This document shows positions 54,714 through 64,000 of a stretch of 64,000 nucleotides of DNA, one piece after another. The stretch is from Massilia sp. WG5 (lineage in GTDB: Bacteria; Pseudomonadota; Gammaproteobacteria; Burkholderiales; Burkholderiaceae_D), in the NCBI RefSeq assembly GCF_001412595.2, contig NZ_CP012640.2:5208001-5272000 (forward strand), in the 5' to 3' direction. Made by a program: the position numbers and the translations under genes. Every line of letters starts with the position of its first letter. Positions within the stretch are counted from its first letter, which is position 1. Below the pieces are notes generated by a model that worked only from the letters and a program-made list of their open reading frames with translations, ran no database searches and was not told the DNA's origin.

Positions 54714-55946
54714 TTATTGACCGCGCTTGGCCTTTGCCTTGGCCGCGATACGCATGCGCAGCGCGTTCAGCTTGATGAAGCCGCCCGCATCCGCCTGGTT
54801 GTAGGCGCCGCCGTCCTCGTCGAAGGTGGCGATGTTCATGTCGAACAGCGAATCGGTCTTCGAGTCGCGCGACACCACGATCACGTTGCCCTTGTAGAGC
54901 TTGACGCGGACCCAGCCGTTGACGCTTTGCTGGGTGTGGTCGATCAGGGTCTGCAGCGCGACGCGCTCCGGGGCCCACCAGTAGCCGTTATAGATCAGCG
55001 AAGCGTAGCGCGGCATCAGGTCGTCCTTCAGGTGCGCCACTTCGCGGTCCAGGGTGATCGATTCGATCGCACGGTGGGCGCGCAGCATGATGGTGCCGCC
55101 CGGGGTTTCGTAGCAGCCGCGCGACTTCATGCCGACGTAGCGATTTTCCACGAGGTCGAGCCGGCCGATGCCGTGCTTGCCGCCGAGGCGATTCAGCTCG
55201 GTCAGCACCTGGGCCGGGGTCATGCGGGTGCCGTTCAGGCCGACGATGTCGCCGCGCTCGTATTCGATGTCGAGGTACTCGGCCTGGTCCGGCGCCGCTT
55301 CCGGCGACACGGTCCAGCGCCACATCGATTCCTCGGCTTCGGCGCTTGGGTTTTCCAGGTGGCGGCCTTCGAACGAGATATGCAGCAGGTTGGCGTCCAT
55401 CGAGTAGGGCGCGCCGCCGTTCTTGTGCTTCATGTCGATGTCGATGCCGGCGTCTTCCGCGTACTTCAGCAGCTTTTCGCGCGACAGCAGGTCCCATTCG
55501 CGCCACGGGGCGATGATCTTGACGTCGGGCTTGAGCGCATAGGCGCCCAGCTCGAAGCGGACCTGGTCGTTGCCCTTGCCGGTCGCGCCGTGCGAGACGG
55601 CGTCGGCACCGGTTTCGTTCGCGATCTCGATCAGGCGCTTGGCGATCAGCGGACGCGCGATCGAGGTGCCCAACAGGTATTCGCCTTCGTAGACGGTGTT
55701 CGCGCGGAACATCGGGAACACGAAGTCGCGCACGAACTCTTCGCGCACGTCGTCGATGTAGATGTTTTCCGGCTTGATGCCGAACTTGATGGCCTTGGCG
55801 CGCGCCGGTTCCAGCTCTTCACCTTGTCCCAGGTCGGCGGTGAAGGTAACGATTTCGCACTTGTAGTTATCCTGCAGCCATTTCAGGATGACCGAGGTGT
55901 CGAGGCCGCCGGAGTAGGCGAGGACTACTTTTTTAATGTCGCTCAT
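54714..55946 (-). CDS. argG: Argininosuccinate synthase
   Basis: 410 residues; joins citrulline and aspartate with ATP in arginine synthesis. The P-loop [16 protein letters not shown] and the [20 protein letters not shown] block are diagnostic. argF lies 95 nt upstream on the same strand, so both may be expressed together; argG ends in its own terminator. Confidence 0.97.
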   Translation of the reverse strand: MSDIKKVVLAYSGGLDTSVILKWLQDNYKCEIVTFTADLGQGEELEPARAKAIKFGIKPENIYIDDVREEFVRDFVFPMFRANTVYEGEYLLGTSIARPLIAKRLIEIANETGADAVSHGATGKGNDQVRFELGAYALKPDVKIIAPWREWDLLSREKLLKYAEDAGIDIDMKHKNGGAPYSMDANLLHISFEGRHLENPSAEAEESMWRWTVSPEAAPDQAEYLDIEYERGDIVGLNGTRMTPAQVLTELNRLGGKHGIGRLDLVENRYVGMKSRGCYETPGGTIMLRAHRAIESITLDREVAHLKDDLMPRYASLIYNGYWWAPERVALQTLIDHTQQSVNGWVRVKLYKGNVIVVSRDSKTDSLFDMNIATFDEDGGAYNQADAGGFIKLNALRMRIAAKAKAKRGQ

Positions 55947-56040
55947 GGGAGTTCCAGTGAATGAGAGATGGAGGGGAATGATGGTCAGCCGGTCCGGGTG
56001 CCCGGACCGACGATCGGACTGAATTTGTGGTGGCGAGGCC

Positions 56041-56967
56041 TTATTTGTCCTCGATGCGGCCCAGCAGCAGGTACTCGATCAGCGCCTTCTGCACGTGCAG
56101 CCGGTTCTCGGCTTCGTCCCACACCACCGATTGCGGGCCGTCGATGACTTCGGCCGCCACTTCCTCGCCGCGATGCGCGGGCAGGCAGTGCATGAACAGC
56201 GCGTCGGGTGCGGCACGCGCCATCTTGGCGCCGTCGACCATGAAGCCATCGAAGGCTTTCAGGCGTTCGGCATTTTCTTTTTCGTAGCCCATGCTGGTCC
56301 ACACGTCGGTGTTGACCAGGTGCGCGCCCTGGCAGGCGTCCGACGGGTTCTCGAAGAAGGTGTAGTTCTTAGTCGCGACCAGCGCCGGATCGATGTCGTA
56401 GCCTTTCGGGGTCGACACGTTCAGGTGGAAGCCGAATACCTCGGCCGCCTGCAGCCACGAGTACAGCATGTTGTTGGCGTCGCCGATCCAGGCCACGGTC
56501 TTGCCGGTGATCGAACCGCGGTGTTCGAAGAAGGTGAACACGTCGGCCAGCACCTGGCAGGGGTGGTGTTCGTTGGTCAGGCCGTTGATCACCGGGACGC
56601 GCGAATGCGCGGCGAAGCGCTCGATGATGTCCTGGCCGAAGGTGCGGACCATGATGATGTCGCACATGCGGCTCATGACCTGGCCGGCGTCTTCGACCGG
56701 CTCGCCGCGGCCCAGCTGGCTGTCGCGCGTGTTCAGGTAGATCGCGGCGCCGCCCAGCTGGTGCATGCCGGCCTCGAAACTCAGGCGGGTCCGGGTCGAG
56801 CTCTTCTCGAACACCATCACCAGGGTGCGGTCGACCAGCGGGTGGTAGACCTCATAGGCCTTGAACTTGCGCTTGATGACGGCCGCGCGCTCGATCACGT
56901 ACTCGAACTCGTCGCGGGTGAAATCGGAGAATTGCAGGAAGTGCTTGATAGGAGTCTGGACAGCCAT
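56041..56967 (-). CDS. argF: Ornithine carbamoyltransferase
   Basis: 308 residues, full length. It makes citrulline from ornithine and carbamoyl phosphate. Carbamoyl phosphate site SSTRTR and HPCQVLAD; ornithine site motif [13 protein letters not shown]. Upstream of argG in the same direction, giving consecutive arginine steps. Confidence 0.97.
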   Translation of the reverse strand: MAVQTPIKHFLQFSDFTRDEFEYVIERAAVIKRKFKAYEVYHPLVDRTLVMVFEKSSTRTRLSFEAGMHQLGGAAIYLNTRDSQLGRGEPVEDAGQVMSRMCDIIMVRTFGQDIIERFAAHSRVPVINGLTNEHHPCQVLADVFTFFEHRGSITGKTVAWIGDANNMLYSWLQAAEVFGFHLNVSTPKGYDIDPALVATKNYTFFENPSDACQGAHLVNTDVWTSMGYEKENAERLKAFDGFMVDGAKMARAAPDALFMHCLPAHRGEEVAAEVIDGPQSVVWDEAENRLHVQKALIEYLLLGRIEDK

Positions 56968-57007
56968 AGTATGTCGGGGATGCGGGGATCTTCTGAATTA
57001 TATTCGA

Positions 57008-57916
57008 TCAATACAGCGTCTGTTCGGACTCGTGCAGCAGCTGTGCATAAAGTTCGTGCCGGATCCTGGCGATCTTGCCCTCTTCGACCGCCCCCAGGAT
57101 CGCGCATTGCGGCTCGGCCAGGTGGCGGCAGTTATAATATTTGCAGCCGCCCAGGAAGGGCTTGAACTCGACGAAGGCGCGTTCCAGCATACCCTCCGTG
57201 AGATGGTAGAGGCCGAATTCCTGGAAGCCCGGCGAGTCGATGATGTTGCCGCCGCCAGTCGCTTCGGGCAGCCGGTACAGGCGCGTGAAGGTCGTGGTGT
57301 GCTTGCCGGTATCCAGCGCTTCCGAGATCTCGCGCACCGCGATGTCGGCGTCCGGCACCAGCAGGTTGATCATCGAGGACTTGCCCATGCCGGACTGGCC
57401 GATGAAGATCGAGGACTGGCCGGCCAGCAGCGGCGTCAGGGTCGCCACGGTGCCTTCCGGATCGGCCTTGGCCGAGACCTCGTGCAGCGGATAGCCGAGG
57501 CTCGCGTACAGGCCGGCGCGCTCGCGCGCCCGCGCCAGCGGTTCGAGCACGTCGACCTTGTTGAGGATCAGGTGGGCCTCGACGCCGGCCGCCTCGCAGG
57601 CCACCAGGGCGCGCGAGACCAGGTCGTCGGCGAAGCTCGGTTCGGTGGCGACGACGATGAACAGGCGCGTGATGTTCGCCGCCAGCAGCTTCGACTTGTA
57701 CTGGTCGGAGCGGTACAGCAGGGTGCTGCGCTCGGCGATCTTCTCGATCACGGCCTGGTCGTTCGAGGTGCGCTTCAGGTGCACGATGTCGCCCACCGCG
57801 ACGTTGGTCTTCTTGCCGCGCGTGACGCACTGCAGGAATTCGCCGTCGACGTCGGCCAGGTAATGGCGGCCGTGGGCCGCGACGATAATGCCTTTCAGTT
57901 CGAGGTCTTTGCTCAT
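57008..57916 (-). CDS. rsgA: Ribosome small-subunit GTPase RsgA
   Basis: 302 residues: an N-terminal OB fold ([18 protein letters not shown]), a circularly permuted GTPase (NKVD as G4, [14 protein letters not shown] as G1, DSPGFQEFG as G3), and a C-terminal zinc knuckle ([16 protein letters not shown]). It assists late 30S maturation. Start ATG 57916 overlaps the phhB stop by 4 nt. Confidence 0.96.
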   Translation of the reverse strand: MSKDLELKGIIVAAHGRHYLADVDGEFLQCVTRGKKTNVAVGDIVHLKRTSNDQAVIEKIAERSTLLYRSDQYKSKLLAANITRLFIVVATEPSFADDLVSRALVACEAAGVEAHLILNKVDVLEPLARARERAGLYASLGYPLHEVSAKADPEGTVATLTPLLAGQSSIFIGQSGMGKSSMINLLVPDADIAVREISEALDTGKHTTTFTRLYRLPEATGGGNIIDSPGFQEFGLYHLTEGMLERAFVEFKPFLGGCKYYNCRHLAEPQCAILGAVEEGKIARIRHELYAQLLHESEQTLY

Positions 57917-58257
57917 GCGCCTGCCCGTCCCGCGTAGAGTGCGTCGGCTTTCGCAGCGCAGATGAAGTCGTTTTCGCTCAACCGGTTGCCGGCCGAGTGG
58001 GTGGTCCAGGACGCGGTGCAGCGGCGGTAGCCGACCTGCAGGTCCGGGTGGTGGTCTTCGCGGTGGACCATGAAGGCCAGCGCGTTCACGAATTCGATGG
58101 TCTCGTGGTAGTCGCGGAACAGGAATTCGCGCACCAGGCTGGCGCCATCGATACGCCAGCCAGGCAGTTGCGCCAGCAGCGCGGCGACGGCCGCATCGTC
58201 CAGCGCCGCGGCGCCGTGGGTGCAATGACGCTGGGTCAGGGGCAGCGCGGTGCTCAT
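57913..58257 (-). CDS. phhB: 4a-hydroxytetrahydrobiopterin dehydratase
   Basis: 114-residue pterin-4a-carbinolamine dehydratase. Motifs: [20 protein letters not shown], the conserved EDHHPDL with active-site His residues, and [15 protein letters not shown]. It usually recycles the pterin cofactor of phenylalanine hydroxylase; no such hydroxylase is in the window. It overlaps the M48 gene upstream and rsgA downstream by 4 nt each. Confidence 0.93.
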   Translation of the reverse strand: MSTALPLTQRHCTHGAAALDDAAVAALLAQLPGWRIDGASLVREFLFRDYHETIEFVNALAFMVHREDHHPDLQVGYRRCTASWTTHSAGNRLSENDFICAAKADALYAGRAGA

Positions 58258-59543
58258 GCCGGCTCCATGCCGGCACCGGCCAGCGTGCCCGCCTCGTGCA
58301 GGCGGCTGATCCGGATCGAGGCCGGCGGGTGCGAATCGTAGAAGGCCGAGTGCAGCGGATCCGGGGTCAGGGTCGAGGCATTGTCCTCGTACATCTTGAC
58401 CAGGGCCGAGACCAGGTCGCGCGCGTCGCTGTGGGCGGCGGCGAAGGCGTCCGCCTCGAACTCGTGCTTGCGCGAGGTGATCGACGTCAGCGGCGCGAAC
58501 GGGAAGGTAAACACCGGCAGCACCAGCATGAACAGCAGCAGCGCCATCGCGTCGTTGTTCTGGCCCAGCAGCGGCAACACGCCCAGGCCGGTATAGAACC
58601 AGACCTGGTTCTTCAGCCAGCCCAGCAGGGCCAGGAAGACCAGCGACAGCGCGAACGCGACCACGATGCGCTTGACGATGTGCTTGAGCTTGAAGTGGCC
58701 CAGTTCGTGCGCCAGCACGGCCTCGATCTCGGGCGGCGCCAAGCGTTCCAGCAGGGTGTCGAAGAAGACGATGCGCTTGTTGGCGCCGAAGCCCGAGAAA
58801 TAGGCGTTGCCGTGGCTGGACCTCTTGCTGCCGTCCATCACGAACAGGCCTTTCGAGGCGAAGCCGACGCGCGCCATCAGGCCTTCGATGCGGTTCTTCA
58901 GGCTGTCGTCGGCGAGCGGCGTGAACTTGTTGAACAGCGGCGCGATGAGGGTCGGGTAGATCACCATCAGCAGCAGCTGGAAGGCGCTGAAGGCCAGCCA
59001 GGCATACAGCCACCACAGGGCGCCGCTGCGTTCCATCAGGATCAGGACCACCCACAGCAGCGGCAGGCCGATCACGGCGCCGAGCAGCGTGCCCTTGAGG
59101 GTGTCGGCCAGCCACAGCTTGAGCGTCATCTTGTTGAAGCCGAAGCGCTGCTCCAGCACGAACTGGAACCAGTACGTGAACGGCAGGTCGAGCACCCCGG
59201 CGATCGCCGCATAGGCCACGACCAGGGCGATCTGGTGCGTCATGCCGGGACCGGTCAGGTGCAGCAGCGCGGTCGACAGCGCCTGCAGGCCACCCAGCAG
59301 GGTGAAGCCGATCAGCACCAGGCCGCTGTAGATTGCATGGACCAGGCCGAAGCGGGTCTTGGCGATCGTGTAGTCGGCGGCCTTGCGATGGGCCTCGAGC
59401 GGAATCCTGCCGGCGAATTCGGGCGGCACCTGTTCACGGTGACGCGCGACGTGGCGGATGTGCCGGCTCGCCAGCCAGTACCGCAATACGAGGGTCAGCA
59501 TGAAAAAAATGACGAACAAAACCGAAAACGCGAATGAAAGCAT
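58254..59543 (-). CDS. M48-family integral membrane metalloprotease
   Basis: 429 residues with about six hydrophobic segments and the zinc motif [10 protein letters not shown] (HExxH) in the middle, then EFEADAFAA with the third ligand Glu. This is the Ste24/CAAX-protease-like type. The N-terminal [20 protein letters not shown] layout and the C-terminal [13 protein letters not shown] are typical. In bacteria its substrates are largely unknown; membrane-protein quality control is the usual proposal. Coupled to phhB by a 4-nt overlap. Confidence 0.92.
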   Translation of the reverse strand: MLSFAFSVLFVIFFMLTLVLRYWLASRHIRHVARHREQVPPEFAGRIPLEAHRKAADYTIAKTRFGLVHAIYSGLVLIGFTLLGGLQALSTALLHLTGPGMTHQIALVVAYAAIAGVLDLPFTYWFQFVLEQRFGFNKMTLKLWLADTLKGTLLGAVIGLPLLWVVLILMERSGALWWLYAWLAFSAFQLLLMVIYPTLIAPLFNKFTPLADDSLKNRIEGLMARVGFASKGLFVMDGSKRSSHGNAYFSGFGANKRIVFFDTLLERLAPPEIEAVLAHELGHFKLKHIVKRIVVAFALSLVFLALLGWLKNQVWFYTGLGVLPLLGQNNDAMALLLFMLVLPVFTFPFAPLTSITSRKHEFEADAFAAAHSDARDLVSALVKMYEDNASTLTPDPLHSAFYDSHPPASIRISRLHEAGTLAGAGMEPA

Positions 59544-59604
59544 TCTATGCCTGTGAGAAAATGCTGCTTTTAGCTGATTAAAACGAGTTTAGCTAACGTA
59601 TCAA

Positions 59605-59671
59605 GGGCCCGCAAAACCGTAGCGAGCGGCCGCAGATCGAATCTGCAACGCGCAGCAGGTTTGGCGAGCCC
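59605..59671. repeat. Palindromic intergenic element, short form
   Basis: GGGCCCGC...GGCGAGCCC outer arms, AAACC...GGTTT, and a perfect inner stem GCAGAT-CGA-ATCTGC (59632-59646). Both flanks match the 22793-22915 element (GCGAGCGGCCGCAGAT and GAATCTGCAACGCGCAGCAG) but the TTCG-looped middle is missing. It lies between the M48 gene and orn, 18 nt before the orn start. Confidence 0.75.
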
Positions 59672-59689
59672 TCCACCAAAGAGCGAATT

Positions 59690-60268
59690 ATGTCACAAGA
59701 AACCCAAGCAGCCGCCGTTACCCCACGTCCCAACGACATGAACCTGGTCTGGCTCGACATGGAAATGACCGGCCTCGATCCGGACAGCGACCGCATCATC
59801 GAAGTGGCCGTGGTCGTCACCGACGCCGACCTGAACGTCCTGGCCGAAGGTCCGGTGTTCGCGATCCACCAGAGCGACGAGACGCTGGACAAGATGGATG
59901 CCTGGAACAAGGGCACGCACGGCAAGTCGGGCCTGATCGACCGCGTGAAAGCCTCGACCGTGAACGAAGCCCAGGCCGAAGAGCAGCTGATCGCCTTCCT
60001 GAAGCAGTGGGTGCCGGCCAACAAGTCGCCGATGTGCGGCAACTCGATCTGCCAGGACCGCCGCTTCATGGCGCGCGGCATGCCGAAGCTGGAAGCCTTC
60101 TTCCACTACCGCAACCTGGACGTGTCGACCCTGAAGGAACTGTGCCGCCGCTGGAAGCCGGAACTGGCGTCGGGTTTCAAGAAAGCCCAGAAGCACACCG
60201 CGCTGGCCGACATCGTCGAGTCGATCGAGGAGCTGCGCTACTACCGCGAGCACTTCATCAAGCTGTGA
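59690..60268 (+). CDS. orn: Oligoribonuclease
   Basis: 192-residue DEDDh exoribonuclease, full length. [18 protein letters not shown] carries the first Asp/Glu pair, [11 protein letters not shown] the second Asp, and [11 protein letters not shown] the final His and Asp. It degrades 2- to 5-mer RNAs; in Pseudomonas it also hydrolyses pGpG, the product of EAL phosphodiesterases, so it would complete c-di-GMP turnover for the EAL protein in this window. Divergent from the M48/phhB/rsgA operon. Confidence 0.96.
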   Translation: MSQETQAAAVTPRPNDMNLVWLDMEMTGLDPDSDRIIEVAVVVTDADLNVLAEGPVFAIHQSDETLDKMDAWNKGTHGKSGLIDRVKASTVNEAQAEEQLIAFLKQWVPANKSPMCGNSICQDRRFMARGMPKLEAFFHYRNLDVSTLKELCRRWKPELASGFKKAQKHTALADIVESIEELRYYREHFIKL

Positions 60269-60311
60269 TGCGCAAGCCCTGATCCCCTCATCGCAGTGCA
60301 GCACGGAAATT

Positions 60312-60346
60312 GTGAATTATTTTCAATGAATTGTGGAATAATTCAC
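60312..60346. promoter_or_regulatory. Perfect 10-bp inverted repeat before the hybrid kinase gene
   Basis: GTGAATTATT (60312-60321) and AATAATTCAC (60337-60346) with a 15-nt spacer, ending 3 nt before the ATG at 60349. The stem is AT-rich in GC-rich surroundings. It may be an operator or a hairpin covering the translation start, which has no other ribosome site. Confidence 0.6.
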
Positions 60347-60348
60347 GC

Positions 60349-62838
60349 ATGGCTGACATTCTGCGCATAACCGCCGGGCTCGGCGACAGCGAGACGCGGC
60401 GCCTGCTCGGCGCACGCGACTGGCAAAGTTCGCCGCTCGGCCCCGCCGATTCCTGGCCGCCCGAACTGGCGACGGCCGTGTCGATGGTCCTCAGCTCGAC
60501 CTTCCCGATGTTCCTGGCCTGGGGCCCGGAACAGGTCTTCCTCTACAACGACGCCTACATCCCCGTCCTCGGCGACAAGCACCCGTCCGCCTTCGGCGAC
60601 CTGTTCCCCCGGGTCTGGTGGGAGATCTGGCAGGACCTCGGCCCGATCGCCGCGCGCGCCATGGGCGGCCGGTCCTTCTTCGTCGAGGACATGCCGCTCA
60701 CCATGGAGCGCAAGGGCTATACCGAACAGACCTATTTCACCTTCTCGTATTCACCGCTGCACGACGGCGAGGGCAGGGTGATGGGCATGTACTGCACCTG
60801 CATCGAGACCACCGCGCGGGTCGAGTCCGAACGCCGCGCCGCCTTCGAGCTGGCGCTGGCGGACGCGCTGCGCCCGATCGCCTCCAGCGGCGAGGCGATC
60901 GCCACCGCCTGCGACCTGCTGGGCCGGGAGCTGGGCGTCGAGCGCGTGATGTACGGCGAGGTCGACGACACGCGCAACACCTTCTACGTGCCGGGCGACT
61001 GGAAGCGGCAGGGCAGCTCGAACCTGGCCGGGAACACCTTCGCGATCGAGGCCTTCGGCGCGGAAGTGGCGGCCACCGGGCGCGCCGGCGTCGTCATCGC
61101 CATCGCCGACGTGCGGGTCGACCCGCGCACGGTCGCCCACCAGCAGGCCTACCTGATGGCGATGGGCGTGACCGCCAGCCTGCTGGTGCCGCTGGTGAAG
61201 TCGGGGCGCCTGGTGTCCTTCCTGGCGCTCGGGCACGAGCATCCGCACCGCTGGGGCGACGTCGAGATCGCGCTGGCGCGCAGCATGTCCGAGCGCCTCT
61301 GGACCGCGGTCGACCTCGCGCGCGCCCACGAGGCCCTGCGCCAGGAGCGCGACCGCAGCCAGATCATCCTCGACTCGATCGCCGAAGGCTATGCGCTGAT
61401 CGCAGCCGACTGGACCGTGCTGCAAATGAACGCGGAAGGTCTGCGTCTCGGCAGCCGCACGGCCGGGCAGGTACTCGGACGCAATCACTGGGCGGTCTGG
61501 CCGGAAGCGCTCGAAACCGACATGGGCCGCATGTACCACCGGGTCATGCAGACCCGCTGCGCCGGACGTTCCGAATACCTGCATCGCCTCCCGGACGGCA
61601 ACGAGCGCAACTACGAGGTGCGCGCCTATCCGACCAGCGATGGCGGCCTGGTCAGCTTCTTCCTCGACATTACCGAGCGCAAGCAGGCCGAGGAAAAGCT
61701 GCGCGCCGCCGACCAGCGCAAGGACGAGTTCCTGGCGATGCTGGCGCATGAGCTGCGCAATCCGCTGGCGCCGATCAGCGCCGCCGCCGACCTCTTGAAA
61801 ATTGGCCGCCTCGACGAGGCGCGGGTGCGCCAGAGCAGCGCCATCATCGGACGCCAGGTCAAGCACATGACCAGCCTGGTCGACGACCTGCTGGACGTCT
61901 CGCGCGTCACGCGCGGGCTGGTGACGCTGGCGCGCGCGCCGGTGGCGGCGCGCACCATCGCCGACGAGGCGATCGAGCAGGTGCGCCCGCTGTTCGAGGC
62001 GCGCCGCCAGCACCTGCAGGTGCGGCTGGTGGATCCCGACGCCACCGTGCTGGGTGACAAGGCGCGCCTGGTGCAGGTGCTGGCCAACCTGCTCAACAAC
62101 GCCTCCAAGTACACGCCCGAGGAGCGCAGCATCGGGATCGAGGCGGCCGCCTCCGGCCAGCAGCTGGTGCTGGCGGTGCGCGACGAGGGCATCGGCATGG
62201 AGCCGGAACTGTCGGCCCACGTGTTCGAGCTGTTCGCCCAGGCCAAGCGTTCCTCCGATCGCTCGCAGGGCGGACTGGGACTGGGCCTGGCGCTGGTCAA
62301 GAACCTGGTCGAGCTGCACGGCGGCGGCGTGGCGTGCGAGAGCCCCGGGCTGGGACAGGGCAGCAGCTTCATCGTGACCCTGCCGCTGATGCAGGCGGCA
62401 GCGCAGCACGCCGCCGAAACGCCGGCGGCCGCGCAGGCCGGCCAAGCGCGCCCGCTGCGCCTGCTGGTGGTGGACGACAACGTCGACGCCGCGGCGACCC
62501 TGGCGATGCTGCTGGAAGTCTGCGGTTACGAGGTAATGGTGGAGAACGATTCGCTGCGCGCCCTGGAGCGGGCGCTGCGCGAGTGTCCGGACGCCTGCCT
62601 GCTGGACATCGGCCTCCCTGAAATGGACGGCAACGAACTGGCGCGCCGGCTGCGCGCGGATCAGCGTACCCGGCCGGCGCTGCTGGTGGCGATCACCGGC
62701 TACGGCCAGGAACAGGACCGTCGCGCCGCCCTTGAAGCCGGCTTCGACCACCACATGGTCAAGCCGGTCGACCTGGACAGGCTGGCGGCGATCCTGGCCG
62801 GCATCGAGGGCCGGGTCAGCGCATCTGGGTGTAGTTGA
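60349..62838 (+). CDS. Hybrid sensor histidine kinase, PAS-GAF-PAS type, with receiver
   Basis: 829 residues: an N-terminal PAS-like domain (WGPEQVFLYNDAYIPVLGDKHP), a GAF domain (about 165-320), PAS (about 335-450), HisKA with His467 (MLAHELRNPLAPISAA), HATPase (NLLNNASKYT, DEGIGME, GGLGLGLALVKNLV) and a receiver with Asp753 (LLDIGLPEMDGNEL). It is soluble by appearance and related to the 30168 kinase. Start ATG 60349 has no clear ribosome site; an in-frame TTG at 60331 is possible. Its end overlaps the convergent gene by 23 nt. Confidence 0.92.
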   Translation: MADILRITAGLGDSETRRLLGARDWQSSPLGPADSWPPELATAVSMVLSSTFPMFLAWGPEQVFLYNDAYIPVLGDKHPSAFGDLFPRVWWEIWQDLGPIAARAMGGRSFFVEDMPLTMERKGYTEQTYFTFSYSPLHDGEGRVMGMYCTCIETTARVESERRAAFELALADALRPIASSGEAIATACDLLGRELGVERVMYGEVDDTRNTFYVPGDWKRQGSSNLAGNTFAIEAFGAEVAATGRAGVVIAIADVRVDPRTVAHQQAYLMAMGVTASLLVPLVKSGRLVSFLALGHEHPHRWGDVEIALARSMSERLWTAVDLARAHEALRQERDRSQIILDSIAEGYALIAADWTVLQMNAEGLRLGSRTAGQVLGRNHWAVWPEALETDMGRMYHRVMQTRCAGRSEYLHRLPDGNERNYEVRAYPTSDGGLVSFFLDITERKQAEEKLRAADQRKDEFLAMLAHELRNPLAPISAAADLLKIGRLDEARVRQSSAIIGRQVKHMTSLVDDLLDVSRVTRGLVTLARAPVAARTIADEAIEQVRPLFEARRQHLQVRLVDPDATVLGDKARLVQVLANLLNNASKYTPEERSIGIEAAASGQQLVLAVRDEGIGMEPELSAHVFELFAQAKRSSDRSQGGLGLGLALVKNLVELHGGGVACESPGLGQGSSFIVTLPLMQAAAQHAAETPAAAQAGQARPLRLLVVDDNVDAAATLAMLLEVCGYEVMVENDSLRALERALRECPDACLLDIGLPEMDGNELARRLRADQRTRPALLVAITGYGQEQDRRAALEAGFDHHMVKPVDLDRLAAILAGIEGRVSASGCS

Positions 62839-63778
62839 CCGGCACCCAGCGATAAGCCTTGCCCTGGCTCACCAGGTGACCCAGGCCGGGGAACTGCAGG
62901 TGGGCGCCGCCGACCAGGTAGCCCTTCTTTGCGGCGTCGTCGAACACCTTCTTGCGGGCGGCATACGCGGCCTTTTCGTCGCTGTCGAAGCCGATCGTCA
63001 CCTGCGGATTATCCATCTGCACGGCGGCAACGTGGACCAGGTCGCCGATCAGCACCAGCTTCTGGCCGCGGCTTTCCACCACATAGCTGGTGTGGCCCGG
63101 GGTGTGGCCGTGTTCCGCCATGGCGGACACGCCCGGCACCAGTTCGCCGTCATGGTCGATGACCTGGAACTTGCCGGCCTGAACATACGGGTTGATCGAG
63201 GCCATCGCGCCCTGGAAGGAGCCTTTCTTGTCGGCGGGGGCCTTGTCCAGGTTCGCCTTGCTCAGCCAGAAGTCGGCGTCCGCCTTGCTGGCGCGCACCA
63301 CCGCATTCGGGAACACGCGCTGGCCGTCGTGGACCAGGCCGCCCACGTGGTCGCCGTGCATGTGGGTGATGTAGATTTCGTCGATCTGTTCGGGCTGGTA
63401 GCCGGCCGCCTTCAGGTTCTGCACGAATTTACCCAGGGTCGGGCCGAACAGGGCGCCGGCGCCGGTGTCGACCAGCACCAGCTTGGCGCCGGTATTGATC
63501 AGGAAGGTATTGTCCGAGGTTTCCAGCGGCGTCTTCAGGAAGTTCTTTTCGAGCGTGGCGCGGGTCTGTTCCGGCTTCTGGTGCAGCAGCTGGTCGACCG
63601 GCAGGTCGACGGTGCCGTCGTTGATCGGGGTGACCTCGAAGTCGCCGACCATCAGGCGGAAGAAGCCGGGCGCCGGGGTCTTGACCATCGGCACGGCGGC
63701 CTGGGCGGGGACGATGGCGGCGGCCAGCGCGAGGGCGGACAGCAGGGCGGGCAGGGTGCGCTTGAGCGGTTTCATCAT
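62816..63778 (-). CDS. Secreted metallo-beta-lactamase-fold hydrolase
   Basis: 320 residues with a signal peptide (MMKPLKRTLPALLSALALAA then AQA). The MBL domain shows DTGAG, ITHMHGDHVGG (metal-binding HxHxDH), EHGHTPGHTSYVV and LIGDLVHV. The group includes exported lactonase-, arylsulfatase- and quorum-quenching-like hydrolases; substrate unknown. GAGGA lies 7 nt before the chosen ATG at 63778, and two ATG codons are adjacent. Confidence 0.88.
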   Translation of the reverse strand: MMKPLKRTLPALLSALALAAAIVPAQAAVPMVKTPAPGFFRLMVGDFEVTPINDGTVDLPVDQLLHQKPEQTRATLEKNFLKTPLETSDNTFLINTGAKLVLVDTGAGALFGPTLGKFVQNLKAAGYQPEQIDEIYITHMHGDHVGGLVHDGQRVFPNAVVRASKADADFWLSKANLDKAPADKKGSFQGAMASINPYVQAGKFQVIDHDGELVPGVSAMAEHGHTPGHTSYVVESRGQKLVLIGDLVHVAAVQMDNPQVTIGFDSDEKAAYAARKKVFDDAAKKGYLVGGAHLQFPGLGHLVSQGKAYRWVPVNYTQMR

Positions 63779-63871
63779 GTTCTTGTCCTCAAGAGAAATA
63801 GGCAATGGCGCGAATGCGCGGATTGCCTATCGTACATGATTGTTCAATAAAAAGCTGGAGCCGGCGCAGGC

Positions 63872-64000
63872 TCAGGCACCCCTGCGCGCCAGTGGATGGC
63901 GGCGCAGGGTGCGGCGCTCGTGCTCCTCGGCGTGCAGCCCGGCGGTGGCCTTGATCAGGTCGCTGCGGCTGACGATGCCGAGCAGCCGCGGCTCGCCGGC
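63872..64000 (-). CDS. CBS-domain protein, C-terminal fragment
   Basis: The last 42 codons of a leftward gene that starts outside the window. The visible LLGIVSRSDLIKA is the end of a CBS domain, followed by a charged tail (AEEHERRTLRRHPLARR). HPP-family membrane proteins with CBS pairs end in this way; an isolated CBS protein is the alternative. Confidence 0.7.
   Translation of the reverse strand, partial: AGEPRLLGIVSRSDLIKATAGLHAEEHERRTLRRHPLARRGA

Noticed and set aside
1..64000. CRISPR array, tRNA/rRNA genes, insertion sequence or prophage
   Set aside because: No regularly spaced direct repeats, no tRNA-like cloverleaf or rRNA sequence, no transposase or phage structural gene was recognised in any gap or frame. 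The repeats seen are palindromic elements or the intragenic duplication.

Overview
The window is GC-rich DNA, densely coding on both strands. It most likely comes from a betaproteobacterium of the family Oxalobacteraceae, with Massilia or a close relative as the best guess. This rests on inference from gene content: an acnD/prpF-type methylcitrate operon, a CysB-like regulator divergent from an assimilatory sulfate cluster with a DUF934 gene, a pepA/lptF divergent pair, a DUF4214 surface-type protein, a Wsp operon and many PAS-sensor proteins. No rRNA, tRNA, CRISPR array, transposase or prophage module was seen.

Layout. 1-8.9 kb: tail of an acetate-type symporter, a secreted M28 peptidase, then prpB-prpC-(GNAT)-acnD-prpF behind a textbook sigma-54 promoter; this is the propionate/2-methylcitrate pathway. 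9-12.7 kb: a four-PAS GGDEF-EAL protein convergent with exonuclease III. 12.7-14.2 kb: an AT-richer gap and three small poorly known genes. 14.3-18.6 kb: pepA divergent from lptF-lptG (LPS export), then a CbiX-like chelatase. 18.8-22 kb: a 1085-residue DUF4214 protein with a recent internal duplication. 22-29.4 kb: sulfate assimilation (cobA/SUMT, cysN, cysD, cysH, DUF934, cysI) divergent from a CysB-like regulator, followed by a methyltransferase-like protein without its SAM motif I. 30-39.8 kb: sensory genes (a hybrid kinase, a NarX-type kinase, a LytS/LytT pair), a porin, a secreted EEP phosphatase, YkvA and a DHH phosphoesterase. 39.8-46 kb: a PAS-GGDEF protein with an eroded EAL domain, a nitronate monooxygenase-like enzyme, yajQ, murB and udk. 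46-54.5 kb: a complete chemosensory wspA-B-C-D-E-F-R operon, mostly joined by 4-nt overlaps, ending in a REC-GGDEF diguanylate cyclase. 54.7-59.5 kb: argG, argF, rsgA, phhB and an M48 protease. 59.7-64 kb: oligoribonuclease, a second hybrid kinase related to the first, a secreted metallo-beta-lactamase-fold protein and the end of a CBS-domain protein.

How the genes work together. Two metabolic modules are nearly self-contained: propionyl-CoA oxidation through 2-methylcitrate, and sulfate to sulfide with one enzyme of the siroheme supply beside the reductase. The other theme is c-di-GMP: three proteins with intact or near-intact GGDEF motifs, a dedicated Wsp input pathway, one canonical EAL domain, one degenerate EAL domain, and Orn, which in other proteobacteria clears pGpG. 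Two families of intergenic palindromic repeats (88 nt; about 67-123 nt) recur, one copy lying inside the prp operon.
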